Origin: Ptiloglossa arizonensis
Taxonomy: Eukaryota > Arthropoda > Insecta > Hymenoptera > Colletidae
Length of the DNA stretch: 64,000 nucleotides
Assembly: GCF_051014685.1 (NCBI RefSeq)
Contig: NC_135051.1
Location: 11,179,557 to 11,243,556 of the forward strand
Direction: 5' to 3'
Shown: positions 1-12,329 of the stretch, piece by piece
Layout: every line of letters begins with the position of its first letter
Position numbering within the stretch: the stretch's first letter is position 1
Translations under genes and position numbers: made by a program
The notes under the pieces: model-generated
Databases searched by the model: none
Seen by the model: only the letters and a program-made list of their open reading frames with translations
Told to the model about the DNA's origin: nothing

Positions 1-694
1 ATATCGTACATGAAGTCTGTTCCATAAAATCAAAAACCCTTTAATAACTTCGACTTTAAAATAGTTTTGCAATAGAGAAATAGTTTATAAAAATTGTTAA
101 ATCCATCAAGAGTAAAATCAAAATAGAAAAAAAGTAACTGTTTTTAAAAAATTAAATATAAGTTTAATAAATCATACATACAACAGATAAAAAGACAATA
201 ATGTATTATTACACACACAAGTACTCACAAAACATATACTACAATGTGATCAGAACTTTGATTTTGAAAATGAAGAGTGATTGATAATGAAAGGTCTGAT
301 CAATAAAGTTATTTTTAAAATCTTTTCACATATTCAAAAATGAAAGTGTTAATAACAAAGTTGATTATAGCAATTAATGATAATTATGTACCATAATCAT
401 TGCACTGCTTGAATCTATTTTAAATTAATGTTTTGCTCTTTATATATATATAGTCATAATACATGGTCTACGTTTAAACATGATCAATTAAGGAATTTTA
501 ACACTTGTCTAAACAATTTTTAATATTTTTCATTATCAATCATTGGTTATTAATTTCTAATGTTAAAATAGAGTAGAATTATTAACCCAGTAATTAATAT
601 AATGAATTTTTTATGCACTGTTATCAATCTTATACTTACTTTTATTTATTTGCATTCTACTATTCAATGATTGCAATTTTAAAATTTAATTTAC
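1..694. other. Intron of the lipase gene, no exon seen
   Basis: AT-rich sequence following the donor of lipase exon 3 (minus strand). I looked on the minus strand for the next lipase exon, which should carry the nucleophile elbow, and found none, so the rest of the gene probably lies left of the window. Confidence 0.5.
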
Positions 695-1968
695 CTGAAA
701 TCCCAAAATTCTCTGTCCCTGGTTGTATACTGTCTATGTTTTTTGGAATATGCATTACCTCTTGCATTTCCCAACCAAACATCATAACAATTATCACATA
801 AGGCATACGCTAGAGCCTTTTTTGGACCCAAAAGTACCCAATCAGCTGAACTTGATAGCAGTCCATGAAGTATAAGGATTGGTATTCGAGCCTTTGTATT
901 TTGTGTAAATTCATAATTTGCATACTGAATATTGAATATTTATTTTATTTTAATTTTAATATAAATTTGATTGAATTATTATTTAATGTAATTTGCACAT
1001 CTTAAACATATTATTATAACAGACTTTACAGTCAAGCCATAAAGAATGTTTATACGAAAATCAGATTTAAACATTATTTCATTACATTGCATAATTTATT
1101 GTACTAATAAAAGGTATTATAAAAGAAGAAATAACAAGTTAATTGTTGAGCATAATAATACATGTCTCTCAATGGGTTAATATAAGAGCTTATACAGAAA
1201 ATGTGCACTATAAACCATGATACAATAACTTTTAATAGAGAAAGTCAAATTATATGCATAATTAATTTAAAGATTACTTTTGTAACTTTGGCATCTTTAT
1301 TAAAAAATAATACCATCATAATTACTTTACCTCTGATGCCCTTCCGTCACTCAGGATTTTTACATTATCTACACTCAGGTCACAGCATGAATTTTCATCT
1401 GCTTTTGGAGGGAGAACTCGATGTACATCTAAGCAATATCCATCCTCCGTCCAAATGTGATGGGTTTCTGATATATAACCATGAACCTTAATTAGTTCTG
1501 GCTACAAAACAAGTAAGTTTATTATTATTAATAACGAAATAACGGTATAATAAATTTGCATTTTTTTATACATTAAGTATTTTCTATTTTTCCTGATTAG
1601 AACAAAATGAATAATATATTTAAACATCTTATTTTAAGTACATGAAAGTTCCGAAGTAAATACGCCATACAATAATTGTAAAATACAAATAAATTTTTAA
1701 GTGTCATAAAATAATTTAAGTGGAATAAGTTATACAAAAAATTTTAAAGGAAGCATCATTAATGATGCAGTATGTTTTTAAATAAATATAAAGTAACTTT
1801 AATACTACTTACGACTGTAATTATAAAGAAAGAGTAATAAAAGAAAAAAAGAACGGAACTCACTGTTGTCATATGAATTTCATCCTGATTGGTTACTGCG
1901 GTCATTATACGGAGAACTAACGAATGAAGCTGATTTCTGTGATGAAAAAATAAGTCTACTTTCACCAA
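695..1968 (-). CDS. Acid lipase (lipase 3 / lysosomal acid lipase family), 5' part only
   Basis: Three minus-strand exons: about 1864-1968 (start codon at 1968 or, more likely, the in-frame ATG at 1903-1905), 1331-1501 and 695-924. The joins are in phase with GT-AG borders. The joined protein contains MTTPELIKVHGYISETHHI and TEDGYCLDVHRV, the hallmark N-terminal region of the alpha/beta-hydrolase-associated lipases. Exon 3 gives LILHGLLSSSADWVL and YDVWLGNARGN, with the HGL oxyanion-hole motif. Family members hydrolyse triglycerides or cholesteryl esters in lysosomes or as secreted gut enzymes. About 145 of some 400 residues are present; the GxSxG serine and the Asp and His of the triad lie beyond the left edge. 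No clear signal peptide is visible in the first exon, though the leader after 1968 is hydrophobic in part, so an upstream exon could exist. The reading frame is intact, so the gene looks functional. It is divergent from EXT2. Confidence 0.85.
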
Positions 1969-4673
1969 GAATCACTTGTTTTTTTCTCGTATTATTCTTC
2001 TTTATCTTTAATTTTGTTTTTTTGCAAATATTGATTAGACAAGGAGTTAAAAATTTGTTGAAATTTTAAACGCGGTATTCCACAAGCGTTAGGAGACAGA
2101 AATATTGAAAGATTCGTACGATTTAATTCTTCGAGATATTACTCTGCACAAATGAATCTTCTTACGCTTACACAGCATACCGTGCTAGACTACATCAGGG
2201 TTGCTAGATTACTAGATTAAGTTTAAACAAACAGTAAAAGAATAATCAGAAAAGAATCAAACCACTGGCTAGGTATAAAATGAGTATAAATTAAACATAT
2301 ATTAGTCCCCATATTAATTGTGTTATCATTTATTAGTTACTTTAACTCTGGGGATAAATTTAAATAGAAATTGTAACTTAATTATGAACATAAACTATAT
2401 AAATCTGACAAACTATATAATACGTAAACAAGATTATATTAAAGAAAAATAAAGTAGAAGTAAATATTCTATAACAAAATGTCTTTAAAAAATCCTTAAA
2501 TTTTAACATGTTTTATGCATTTTATATATAATCTTACTATTATATCGGAACTACTCTTTTTAGACAGATATTGAAAAAACGTACAATCAAGAATTAACAT
2601 ATTACAATCACTCTGAACATTTTGATTAATTAATGATGAAGATTTTATCATCTCTAAAGTATTAATTTTAATATTATCAGATATTATTCTCAATGCTGTT
2701 AGAAATGAAATGAATTTTGGCTAAGTTAGGATGAAGAATAATATTTAAATGAAAATTTAATAGGAAAATTATTTAGCAATTAGCCTTATGTGTACCGTTA
2801 AACAATCACTGGAAACACGATTAACATTTCACTTATGTACATTTCACACATTTATTGATCAAGAGCTTGAAAATTACTAGAGAAAATATATACAGATTTT
2901 GAGAACATTGTATTGTGTCCCCATTACTGCTAATGGTCTATATCTTTGTATGTTTATAATTCTTCACATGAAATTCATTGAAGAGAAATGAAGGCACTAT
3001 TCTTGAAAAAGTATAAACATGAAAATTATGTATGTTTATCTGACTGTCGTAATGTGTTACAATATTTAGACATTACAACTTTCAAACTACCATAATTACA
3101 TAGAAAATAGAGATATCGAAAGTGTTCGAATATTCAAGTAATTCTAAATTCTAACTAAACCAAAATTGTTCGAAGAGAACCGAACAATCTTGAATGGAAC
3201 CAAATATGATTTTTTCGAAGCGTTTAGTTTATTTCGAAAAATTCGGTTTCTTTCGAACCGTTTGATTTTTTCAAAATTCAAAATAGCATACGTACGTATC
3301 TTTTAGTCCATGATCATATAAATGATCAATGCATGAGACAAATGCAACAATGTAATCTTTTTATTATTGATTATTTTAGGAAGCTTTTACAGTTTAATAT
3401 ATTAATAACATTTTTTTATTTAAATAATGTATAATTATGATATTTGGGAAATTATTTAGAAAAGATGTTGGCACGGGGGGGAGTCTCACCGATTTCAATG
3501 ATTTTTAAATATGTTGTAGAAATCATCATTTTGAGTAACTTTTTCCTATACATGTAACCATCACTCGGCCATAATTTCTGAGATTTTCACAAAACTATTG
3601 CTACTACTAAAATGGATGTCGTCTATAGTTACATATATGGCCGTGGCAGCATATGCATAAACGTTGTATTCCCGATTGCTACAATTTCTATGAACACATC
3701 ACGGCGGCCAGCAATAGTCGCGTATACCAGGTACACTTAAAACCTCAAATTGGGTAGCCGACCACTTCACAGCGACCAGAATAAGAAATCTAACCCGAAC
3801 CTTATTCGAACCTAACTATTCTATTCAGTAATTAATTTAATGGATTGGATTTGTATTAAGTTTGGATTGGTTTATCCGATTAAATTAGTTACTAGGTAGA
3901 ACAGCCAATGGTTATAAATACAGGTGTATGTACCACATCTTTGGGTATAACGTGGAAACACTACATCTTCCAACTACCGTCAAATTTCGACATGGCCACC
4001 CTGCAAGAATAAGAGTAATAGAAAGGGAACCATGTGAGAACAAAACCTGAAAGTTGCCTTTCCACTTGATGGATATTATTTGAATTTAATTGGTTGAATT
4101 GACCGGGTCTTTTCACACATGCGTGCCTAAAATGATTAGTGAAGTGTTTTGATCTAGAGAAATAGGGTACCGTTGGCTCCCTGTTTTACGCTTTCTCAAA
4201 ATAATCGAAAGTTTTGGAAAAGTCAATAAAGAAATAAAATTATATGTATATGCAAATTTAAACATGAAATTTTACATATTCATCTATGAAGAAATGAAGT
4301 GAGGTTTAAAGTATTATTTAAATAGAATGTTAGTGTAACTCAAAACTAAAATTTTATCTACGTTCTAGGACCTGCCAAAACTGATTTCTACAACGTTGAT
4401 ATACATGTACAATTTTCATTGCGCAGGCTGCGCATGCGTAGAAAAACCCGGTCCATGTAACGAATTATTTAACAACTCTTAGTACAACTGATAGTTCTTG
4501 ATAGGTATTATTTATCTATAAGCCTGAGTGTAACTATTGCTACTACAGTCCTTACCAGGTGTATCAATGCAAAATAAAACATACAATAAACTTATGGAGT
4601 ATGGAATTTAATGACAATTAAGTTAATTTCGTTTAGGGATCGGTGTACTTTTACATTGTAAAATAGTATTACA
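1969..4673. other. Intergenic region between the lipase and EXT2 genes
   Basis: No coding exon was recognised. The stretch around 3470-3780 (a run of G at 3474-3480, then mixed-composition text) reads like part of a dispersed repeat rather than unique DNA. A GC-richer patch at 4410-4455 (GCGCAGGCTGCGCATGCG), about 220 bp before the EXT2 start, could belong to its promoter. Confidence 0.4.
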
Positions 4674-7600
4674 GTGTATACAATATACTTTAGAATCATT
4701 CATTATATATATAAAAAAAAATTCAACATGGTACTTCTAACGAGAATGTCACATAAGACAAACAGAATCTCATATCATTATCACAATGTTTTTGTAATAT
4801 GTTTGTTGATATTTACATTATTGATTATTTTAATTGCAACATATCATATTTTTAAATTTGGAAATACACAAAAACGTTCTGTACATAATGCAATATCTCT
4901 TAATGATTTAACTTCTTTACATATACAAACATTGCATGCAAATTCTTTAATGGTCGATACCACAAATTTTTCTTGTACATATTTTGGTTGTTTTAATGTT
5001 TATCGCTGTGGTAGTCAAGGAAATAAGCTTCTTGTATATGTTTATCCACCAAAAATGTATGTAGATGCCTCAGAAAGACCTATAACAAGTCAAATGACAA
5101 AAGAATTTTATCTAGTTTTAAGTACTATTATTTCAAGTAAATTTTATACGCCGAATCCATATGAGGCTTGTATCTTCATTCCTTCCATTGATACATTAAA
5201 TCAAAACAGATTAAAGTTACATGAAGTTTCACAAGCTCTAAAGACATTGCCATTGTAAGTTTTGTTTTATTTTATACAATATTGTGCTTAAAAAATAATA
5301 TATGATATATTTGTTTTATTTCTTCATTTTCAGCTGGAATAATGGAGAAAATCATCTTATATTTAATATGGTACCTGGGAATGTGCCTGATTATAATACA
5401 ATAATTGATGTACCCATTGGAAAAGCAATGATTGCAGGTGCGGGAATGTCATCGTTAACTCACAGATTTGGTTTTGACATTAGTTTACCAGTATATAGTA
5501 CTCTTATAAACAACCTTAAATCGAATTTTAATGATACAAGGTAATATGTATAACATTCTTTTAGTCATGAATGAAATCTTATTTTACTACTTATATTTTT
5601 TAGGATATGGTTAGTTATTTCATCTCAAATTAATATTAATTCTGCTTTTGAACAAGATTTAGTGGAAATTAAATCTATATCACCAAAAGATATTTTAATA
5701 TTAGGTCCATGTTTACATTATAATTCGATGAATACTACAGTTCGTTGTGCAGGAGAAGATGTTTATAAATATCCTAATATACTTCAAGTATGTAGTGTGT
5801 GATTTTTATATTGTTTTATTATTATTAATAGGAGAACTTTTTAGTAAAACAAAAATAAGAAACTAAAATAATAAGAGATAAGATAATATTAATCATAACT
5901 TGTGACAATCATTAATCTATAACATGAAATAAAGATTATTATATAAAAATTATTATTATTAGACAGCAACATTTTGTCTAGTGATCCGTGGTGCAAGGCT
6001 TGGTCAAAGTACACTTCTAGAATGTATGGCAGCTGGTAGTATACCTGTAATTATAGCTGATTCTCTTACAATGCCTTTTTATGGTATAATTGATTGGACT
6101 AGGTAGAAATCAATTGTTATTAGTTTTCATATAAAATAGAAACAATTTTTAAATTATAGCTAATAAACATATTACTTATTTAGAGCTGCTATATTTATAC
6201 GCGAAGTAGATGTCTTGTCAATGATACCAGTTTTGAAAAAAGTATCTCAACAACGAATTACAGAACTTCAAGAGCAAGGTGCATGGCTTTATGAAAAGTA
6301 TTTTAAATCTATGCAGAAAATAACAGTAACTACACTGGAAATACTTGCAGATCGTGTATTTCCACATTTAGCTAGAAACTATATATTTTGGAATGTACCA
6401 CCTCATAAGGAAAGTATAAATTATACTCATTGATATAATATTAAAAACCTTAAAGAAATAATCATTTTCATATTATACATATTTAGGATACTACTTCACC
6501 TCTTTATTTACCTGTTACTGCACCAAAAACTCGAGGATTTACCGCAGTAATTTTAACATATGATCGGTTGGAATTACTATTTCTTTTGATTAATAAACTT
6601 GTTAAAGTACCAAGTTTATCTAAAGTTCTAGTAATATGGAACAATCAACATAAAGATCCACCACACTGTATGTGTAAATTTGTAGTATATATTACTTCTG
6701 AATATTATTAAAGTATTAGATAATAAAACAACAGCTTTAAAAAATTTGTATTCCACAGCATCCAAATGGCCAAAATTGAGTAAACCGTTAAAAGTTATAC
6801 AAACAAAGGAAAATAAATTATCTAACAGATTTTATCCTTATGATGAAATTGAAACTGAAGCAGTCTTATCAATAGATGATGATATTATAATGCTGACTGC
6901 TGATGAATTAGAATTTGCTTACGAGGTTTGTCTATTATAATTATATAAATAACATCGTGTAAAATATATGAAAATAAAAATATAAAAAATACTTATAGGT
7001 GTGGAGGGAGTTTCCAGATCGAATAGTTGGTTTTCCATCGCGAATTCACACATGGGATAATGGAACTAATTGTTGGAAGTATGAAAGTGAATGGACTAAT
7101 AGCATTTCTATGGTTCTAACTGGAGCTGCATTTCACCATAAAGTAATAAAGTATAGCATATTTTATTATTTAAGAAACTTTAGTGTCCAATTTTATTTTC
7201 ATTCCAGGCCGTAGAATACAATCCATCAACTCCTGAATACTAATAGTCTTTCCTAAAAACCACATCCGGTACTCCTAACAAATTTTTCGCTATTTTACGA
7301 CATTCCCAATAAAAATGTCTTAGCAAAAATTAAGTATAATAATTTTAATTTTTTACTTATGTTATAATGTATGAAATTATGTTAATATGTTAATTAATAT
7401 TCCAGTATTGGAATTATATGTATACTACTGCCATGCCAGGTGATATAAGAGAGTGGGTTGATGAACATATGAATTGTGAAGATATAGCTATGAATTTTTT
7501 AGTAGCAAATATTACTGGAAAAGCACCAATAAAAGTATGTTTATTAAATTTTTTTTTAAATATTAATACACAAAATACTAAATAATCACTTTTGTTATAG

Positions 7601-7822
7601 GTAACACCGAAAAAAAAATTTCGATGTCCAGAATGTACAAATACTGAAATGCTTTCGGCAGATTTAACACATATGATGGAACGTACGCAATGCATAAACA
7701 GATTCTCTTCAATTTACGGATCAATGCCACTGCAATCAGTTGAATTTCGTGCAGATCCAGTTTTATTCAAAGATATATTTCCCGAAAAACTCAAAAGGTT
7801 TAATGATATTGGAAGTTTGTAA
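4674..7822 (+). CDS. EXT2: Exostosin-2, heparan sulfate co-polymerase
   Basis: With EXT1, EXT2 forms the Golgi co-polymerase that adds alternating glucuronic acid and N-acetylglucosamine to heparan sulfate (Drosophila sotv). Exons: 4674-5254, 5334-5540, 5604-5787, 5963-6102, 6184-6409, 6487-6667, 6759-6925, 6999-7142, 7406-7534 and 7601-7822. This gives 726 residues, or 708 from the ATG at 4728, which I prefer; human EXT2 has 718. A short cytoplasmic tail and one hydrophobic segment ([19 protein letters not shown]) mark a type II membrane protein. The exostosin domain follows ([21 protein letters not shown]). The C-terminal GT64 domain has [28 protein letters not shown] and the DDD motif in [10 protein letters not shown], which binds the metal and UDP-sugar. 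It ends in [10 protein letters not shown] and GSL. Oddity: the exon 5/6 join stays in frame at the conserved site only with a GA donor at 6410. The nearest in-phase GT donor, after 6394, would drop five residues. It is convergent with TASP1. Confidence 0.96.
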
Positions 7823-8600
7823 ATATTTTCATTCTGATATTACAATTATTTAATAAGAAATCTTTATTACTAAATTTATGTATAGAGAATATTATATAAA
7901 AATGTACAAATGGTTTTTATATATAAGTATATACTAAGTGATAATTCATTTGTTACCATATTATTTTTTAAATGGCAGGTAAAAAATATCTTGTTATACT
8001 TTTTTTATAATAAATTTTTTAATTCTGATTGATGCATTTAAGGGTAAAAATAAAACAATTGTTATTCTTGGTCGAAAATATGTAACGTTCTTACCACTTA
8101 CAACGGAAAAAGCACCATTCACGATGCGAAGAACGTTTCCTTCGCAGTTTTTCTCCATAAATTTGATTGATGTGTTTAATAAAAAATATAAATATAATAA
8201 TTGGATTATAATTTAGTGGTGTATATTACGTTCATCGTATATAATTGTAAACATGTGTACATCGTATACCCACGCAAGTATACACCCTTCGCAGTTGAAA
8301 ATTTAAGGAATAAATCGGAAACATTATTTTACAACAAAACAAATATTATATCTAATCACTAATTTAAGATTATTTGTTTACATTATTTTAATAATTTTGT
8401 CAAAAATAGCAAAATATTGTAATATACGTTTTATAAAATGTCATTTTTTCTGCAATTCTATTTTATTGTGCAGTTTTGTTTTGGCTTTCATGTAGCATTT
8501 AGCAATTATAAACAAACTATGTTTAATAACGAAGTTATGGATTTCATGGTCTGGTTTTTGTAACAATATTATCTCTGAAAATTGTATATATCTGTTAACA
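7823..8600. other. Convergent 3' region of EXT2 and TASP1
   Basis: AT-rich DNA between two stop codons, with several AATAAA-like signals. A slightly more GC-rich patch near 8085-8155 has no open frame. No gene is seen. Confidence 0.5.
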
Positions 8601-11159
8601 CTATTCATAAGTATTAATATTTCCAGCAATTTTGAAACATATCCCTTCAACAACTGCTTTTTTGCCAACTTCATGGGATGGTAGAATGGCCATATGACTC
8701 TGAAGAAATGTAAATATGTTATTTATATTTTTCTCATTTATAAAACCTAAAAAAACATACCACTGGTGTTTGTTCACTAGAATTCATGTAGCCTATTATC
8801 ATTGAATTAGTTGAATGACTCCAAAGAAAATCTCCTAATCCTTCCTGTGCTGCATAACGTATAGCAATAACACCTCCAAGTTTTTGTTCAAGTCCATATA
8901 GAAATTTTGAATCTAAAAAAGAAAATCTTTATCGATCTATAATGGTATATTCTATTAATTTCATTAAATTTAAAAATGAAGGAATGTTTTCACATTAAAA
9001 GGTAATAATGTATTAATTACGGGTTTTCACCGATAAAATCAACTTTCATAGCGTTATGTAAACTGGTAGTGGGACAAGAACTATCTGAAATAGCGTCTGC
9101 AACTGTGCGCGCTAATGAAGTGCGAACCAGATGTTCTCCGCAACCCGATGTACTCGTTCCTATTGAATATTTGTCTTTATATGCCCAGGTACCACATCCC
9201 CATACGCCAGCCTTAAAATTACATTTTAATAGTATTATTTTACATTTTTCAATCAAATATAAATAGTTCATTCTCATTAAATAATAAACAATCATTATAC
9301 TTTAATAATGTATCAAAAGTTTACATAATAGATAAAAAATATTATACTTGTCCTACTCTTCCTGGATATTTTAAAATCATGCCACCACTGGAACAAGCTG
9401 CAGCAATATTTCCTTGTTTGTCAACACATATTGCACCAACTGTATCCATTCTTTTTTTAGTACACTATATATTAAATTATTATAAAATTATATAATTATA
9501 ATAATTCACAAAAATATAAATAAAAAATTTCTTACATTGTGAACTTCTATATTAGAATTGTCTACTTCTTTTTTATAGTGCTTATATACCTTCTGAGCTT
9601 TCACTAAAAATTATATCAAAATGTTAATAAGCTTAACTTAAGTATGCATAAGTATACTAAGAAATATAATTAAATATTTTATCAAAATAAACTCAAAAAT
9701 TTAATAAAATTAAATAAAATTAAATAAAATTGTACCTTACTTACTTGAAATCAATTGTTCTGGAGGTAAAGTTTGTATTCCCATTTTTTGTGCCCATACA
9801 TGTGCTCCATTCCCAACTAGGAAACTAATATATGATAAAATTATAAACAATTGTTTTAGTACCTTAAATAAAGACATTTTAAACTTGAAACTTACTTTGG
9901 TGGAATTCTACCACATGCAATTTTAATTGATTGTTGTTCACAAAGACGTTTTGCTAATAAAACAGGATTTTTTATTCCACTAACTGCACCAACTGCTCCA
10001 AATTGTAATTTAGTACCATCCATAACACTAGCATCACATTCAACTGTTCCTTCCAAAGTAAGATTAGAACCAAACCCAGCATTTGTTAATGGAGAATTTT
10101 CTAATACAATTACTGTTTCTACTACTGCATCCAATGTACTACCACCTATTTTTAAATTTTGCATCCCCTATAAAAATATTTATCTTTGGTTAAACATAAA
10201 ATACTGAAACTTTATATAGATAATTCCTGAATAGTACAATATTTTTACAATATAATTTTGCCCTAATATGGTTTAAGAATTATGGCAATCTTTGCATAAC
10301 ACAATACATATGGGAAAAATCATCTTTTTATGTTTGATGTAGATTTTTATAATTTCAATTTTTTTTTTTTTAAATTCCATTTACATTTAGTGAAAATTGT
10401 CTAAAGTAAACTAATTCAAGCAAACAAAAGTTTAGTTAAGCAATTAGATCCTTCAATTGAAAGAATCATAAAGTTTAAAAGTGAACTATAAAATTATTTA
10501 CTTCTCAAATTATTATATTTATACAAATTTATTAAGCAAAAATAAATAAATGCAGATTACTAATTTTGTAAAGGAAACAGAATATATATAAAACTTGTAT
10601 GATAGCGAATAAAATTTACAAAATAAAGGTATTATACGACTGAAGAAATGTTCTCATTTGATTATGCTTGATAACAATATAAACAATCAAAGTTAATGGA
10701 CTTTATTTGACATAAATATATAACAATTTAAAAAATGTTTATTCAGTTATTAATATTTTTAATAAAAACTATGTTCTTGATAGTTATACAAAAATAATTG
10801 TTTATTTTTTTAGTTTCTGAAATATAATCTAATATTATACAAAATTTTCTAGAGATCTAGGTACCATGTTTTATAAGGGTTAGTCATATATACAAAAACA
10901 AAACTGACTTACCACTTTGCATGCTTGACGACATAATTTTTGATACTTTTCCTTAAGAGCTTCTGAATGTCGTCCTGCTCCTAATAAAATGTACAAGCTA
11001 CAATTTTGATAAAAAGAAATACTATTGCAATAATAAATGCAGACTTTTATCATGAAACTAATTAATCATTTATTTTTTTGATAGAATTATATTAGGCTTT
11101 GTGAAAATTAATAACATACCCACATGCACAGCAATAAATCCTTGATTGGTATTATTCAT
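8601..11159 (-). CDS. TASP1: Taspase-1 (threonine aspartase)
   Basis: TASP1 is a self-cleaving N-terminal nucleophile hydrolase. In other animals it cuts MLL/Trithorax and TFIIA alpha-beta after Asp and so controls chromatin regulators. Nine minus-strand exons: 11120-11159, 10913-10980, 9896-10167, 9745-9824, 9536-9603, 9348-9464, 9031-9211, 8761-8912 and 8601-8699. They total 358 residues; human has 420. Key motifs: [14 protein letters not shown] at the start; [14 protein letters not shown] and [10 protein letters not shown], typical of the asparaginase_2 fold; then [10 protein letters not shown], where Thr184 is the predicted nucleophile exposed by autocleavage between Asp183 and Thr184. 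[12 protein letters not shown] and [15 protein letters not shown] follow in the beta part. The loop before the cleavage site is shorter than in human, which explains most of the length difference. All exon phases agree when exon 7 ends at 9031. The gene is divergent from the SENP gene and convergent with EXT2. Confidence 0.95.
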
Positions 11160-12329
11160 TAGATTGAATTTTTTTTTACTTCTATTAAACTATTATAATC
11201 TTTATTTATATTCAATGATTACACTATATTTTATTGATTACACATGGATAACTATTGTATTCTAATTTAAAACTGTAAAATTATAATTGTAAATTTTCTT
11301 TAATTTTATAGTTTGACTATGTAAGTAGTCTGTGCATCTTATTGTTATATTTTTCACGATCACTTGCATTGAATAAGTTATAAACAATGACAAAATTTGA
11401 CACCACCTGAAGATATATAAAGATATTAAAACTTTCTAGAGACAGGGTATGAAGTATGTTCAAAAACGCATGCGTACTATAATTTGTTGCACGCCACATG
11501 TAAGTATAATGTTAAATTTACAACATATATATTTCTAAGTTTTCATTATATCAGAATAATATAAGAATTTATATTAGATTATATTTAATATTTGCAATAA
11601 TTTAATCATTTTAGGTTTAAATTGAAACGGTTCAGATGTATATAGTTCTTGAAATTGACACCGAAGGGTGCAAAATTTTTCTATAAAATACGCGGGAGTT
11701 GTCAATCCATACTTTGCATTAATATCAATGGCATTGTACACTCGGTTTATTACTTGTTATATTTAAATTTTTATATAAAATTCATAACGTATATAATTTT
11801 TCCATTTTTTCTTAGGATATTGCAAAATGTAAAATATCAAGAATTTTGGCATCAAATTACGAATTCCATAAAATCATATCAGGTTAAAACTTTTTGAAGT
11901 GTATATTTACATGGTTTAGTTTACATGTAATCATAATTTTCGATTTCAATTAATGATTTATATTCAAATTTATATTTACTTTCTTATTAAAATATAAAAA
12001 AGTATTACATCAAAGGTTATTTTAGGTTACTTGGATTAATAATTGTCAGACAGTGGCCACCAATCAGAAGTTTATACAATACTTCAATATTCCATACATA
12101 TAATGTAAGTATTTGTACTTGAAAAACCTTTCTTTTATGGAAATATTGAATATTGATTTTTATGTCAAATTTTAGGTTTTAATAAATTCCAATGTCTGAT
12201 AGAAATTTATCATAATTTCTAGGATTACATGGAAAATAAAAAACTATAAATTTATAATATATTCAATGGTTATACTAATAAAAAGCATTTACACTTTGTA
12301 ATGCAAATAGTTATTTTCTTATAACAATC
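11160..12329. promoter_or_regulatory. Divergent promoter region of TASP1 and the SENP gene
   Basis: About 1.2 kb between two divergent starts. It probably holds both promoters and an untranslated leader exon of the protease gene. Short open frames here (for example 11649-11897) have no family signature. No specific promoter element can be named. Confidence 0.4.

Noticed and set aside
1201..1491. Plus-strand open frame of 96 codons
   Set aside because: It lies opposite lipase exon 2, which explains the sequence.
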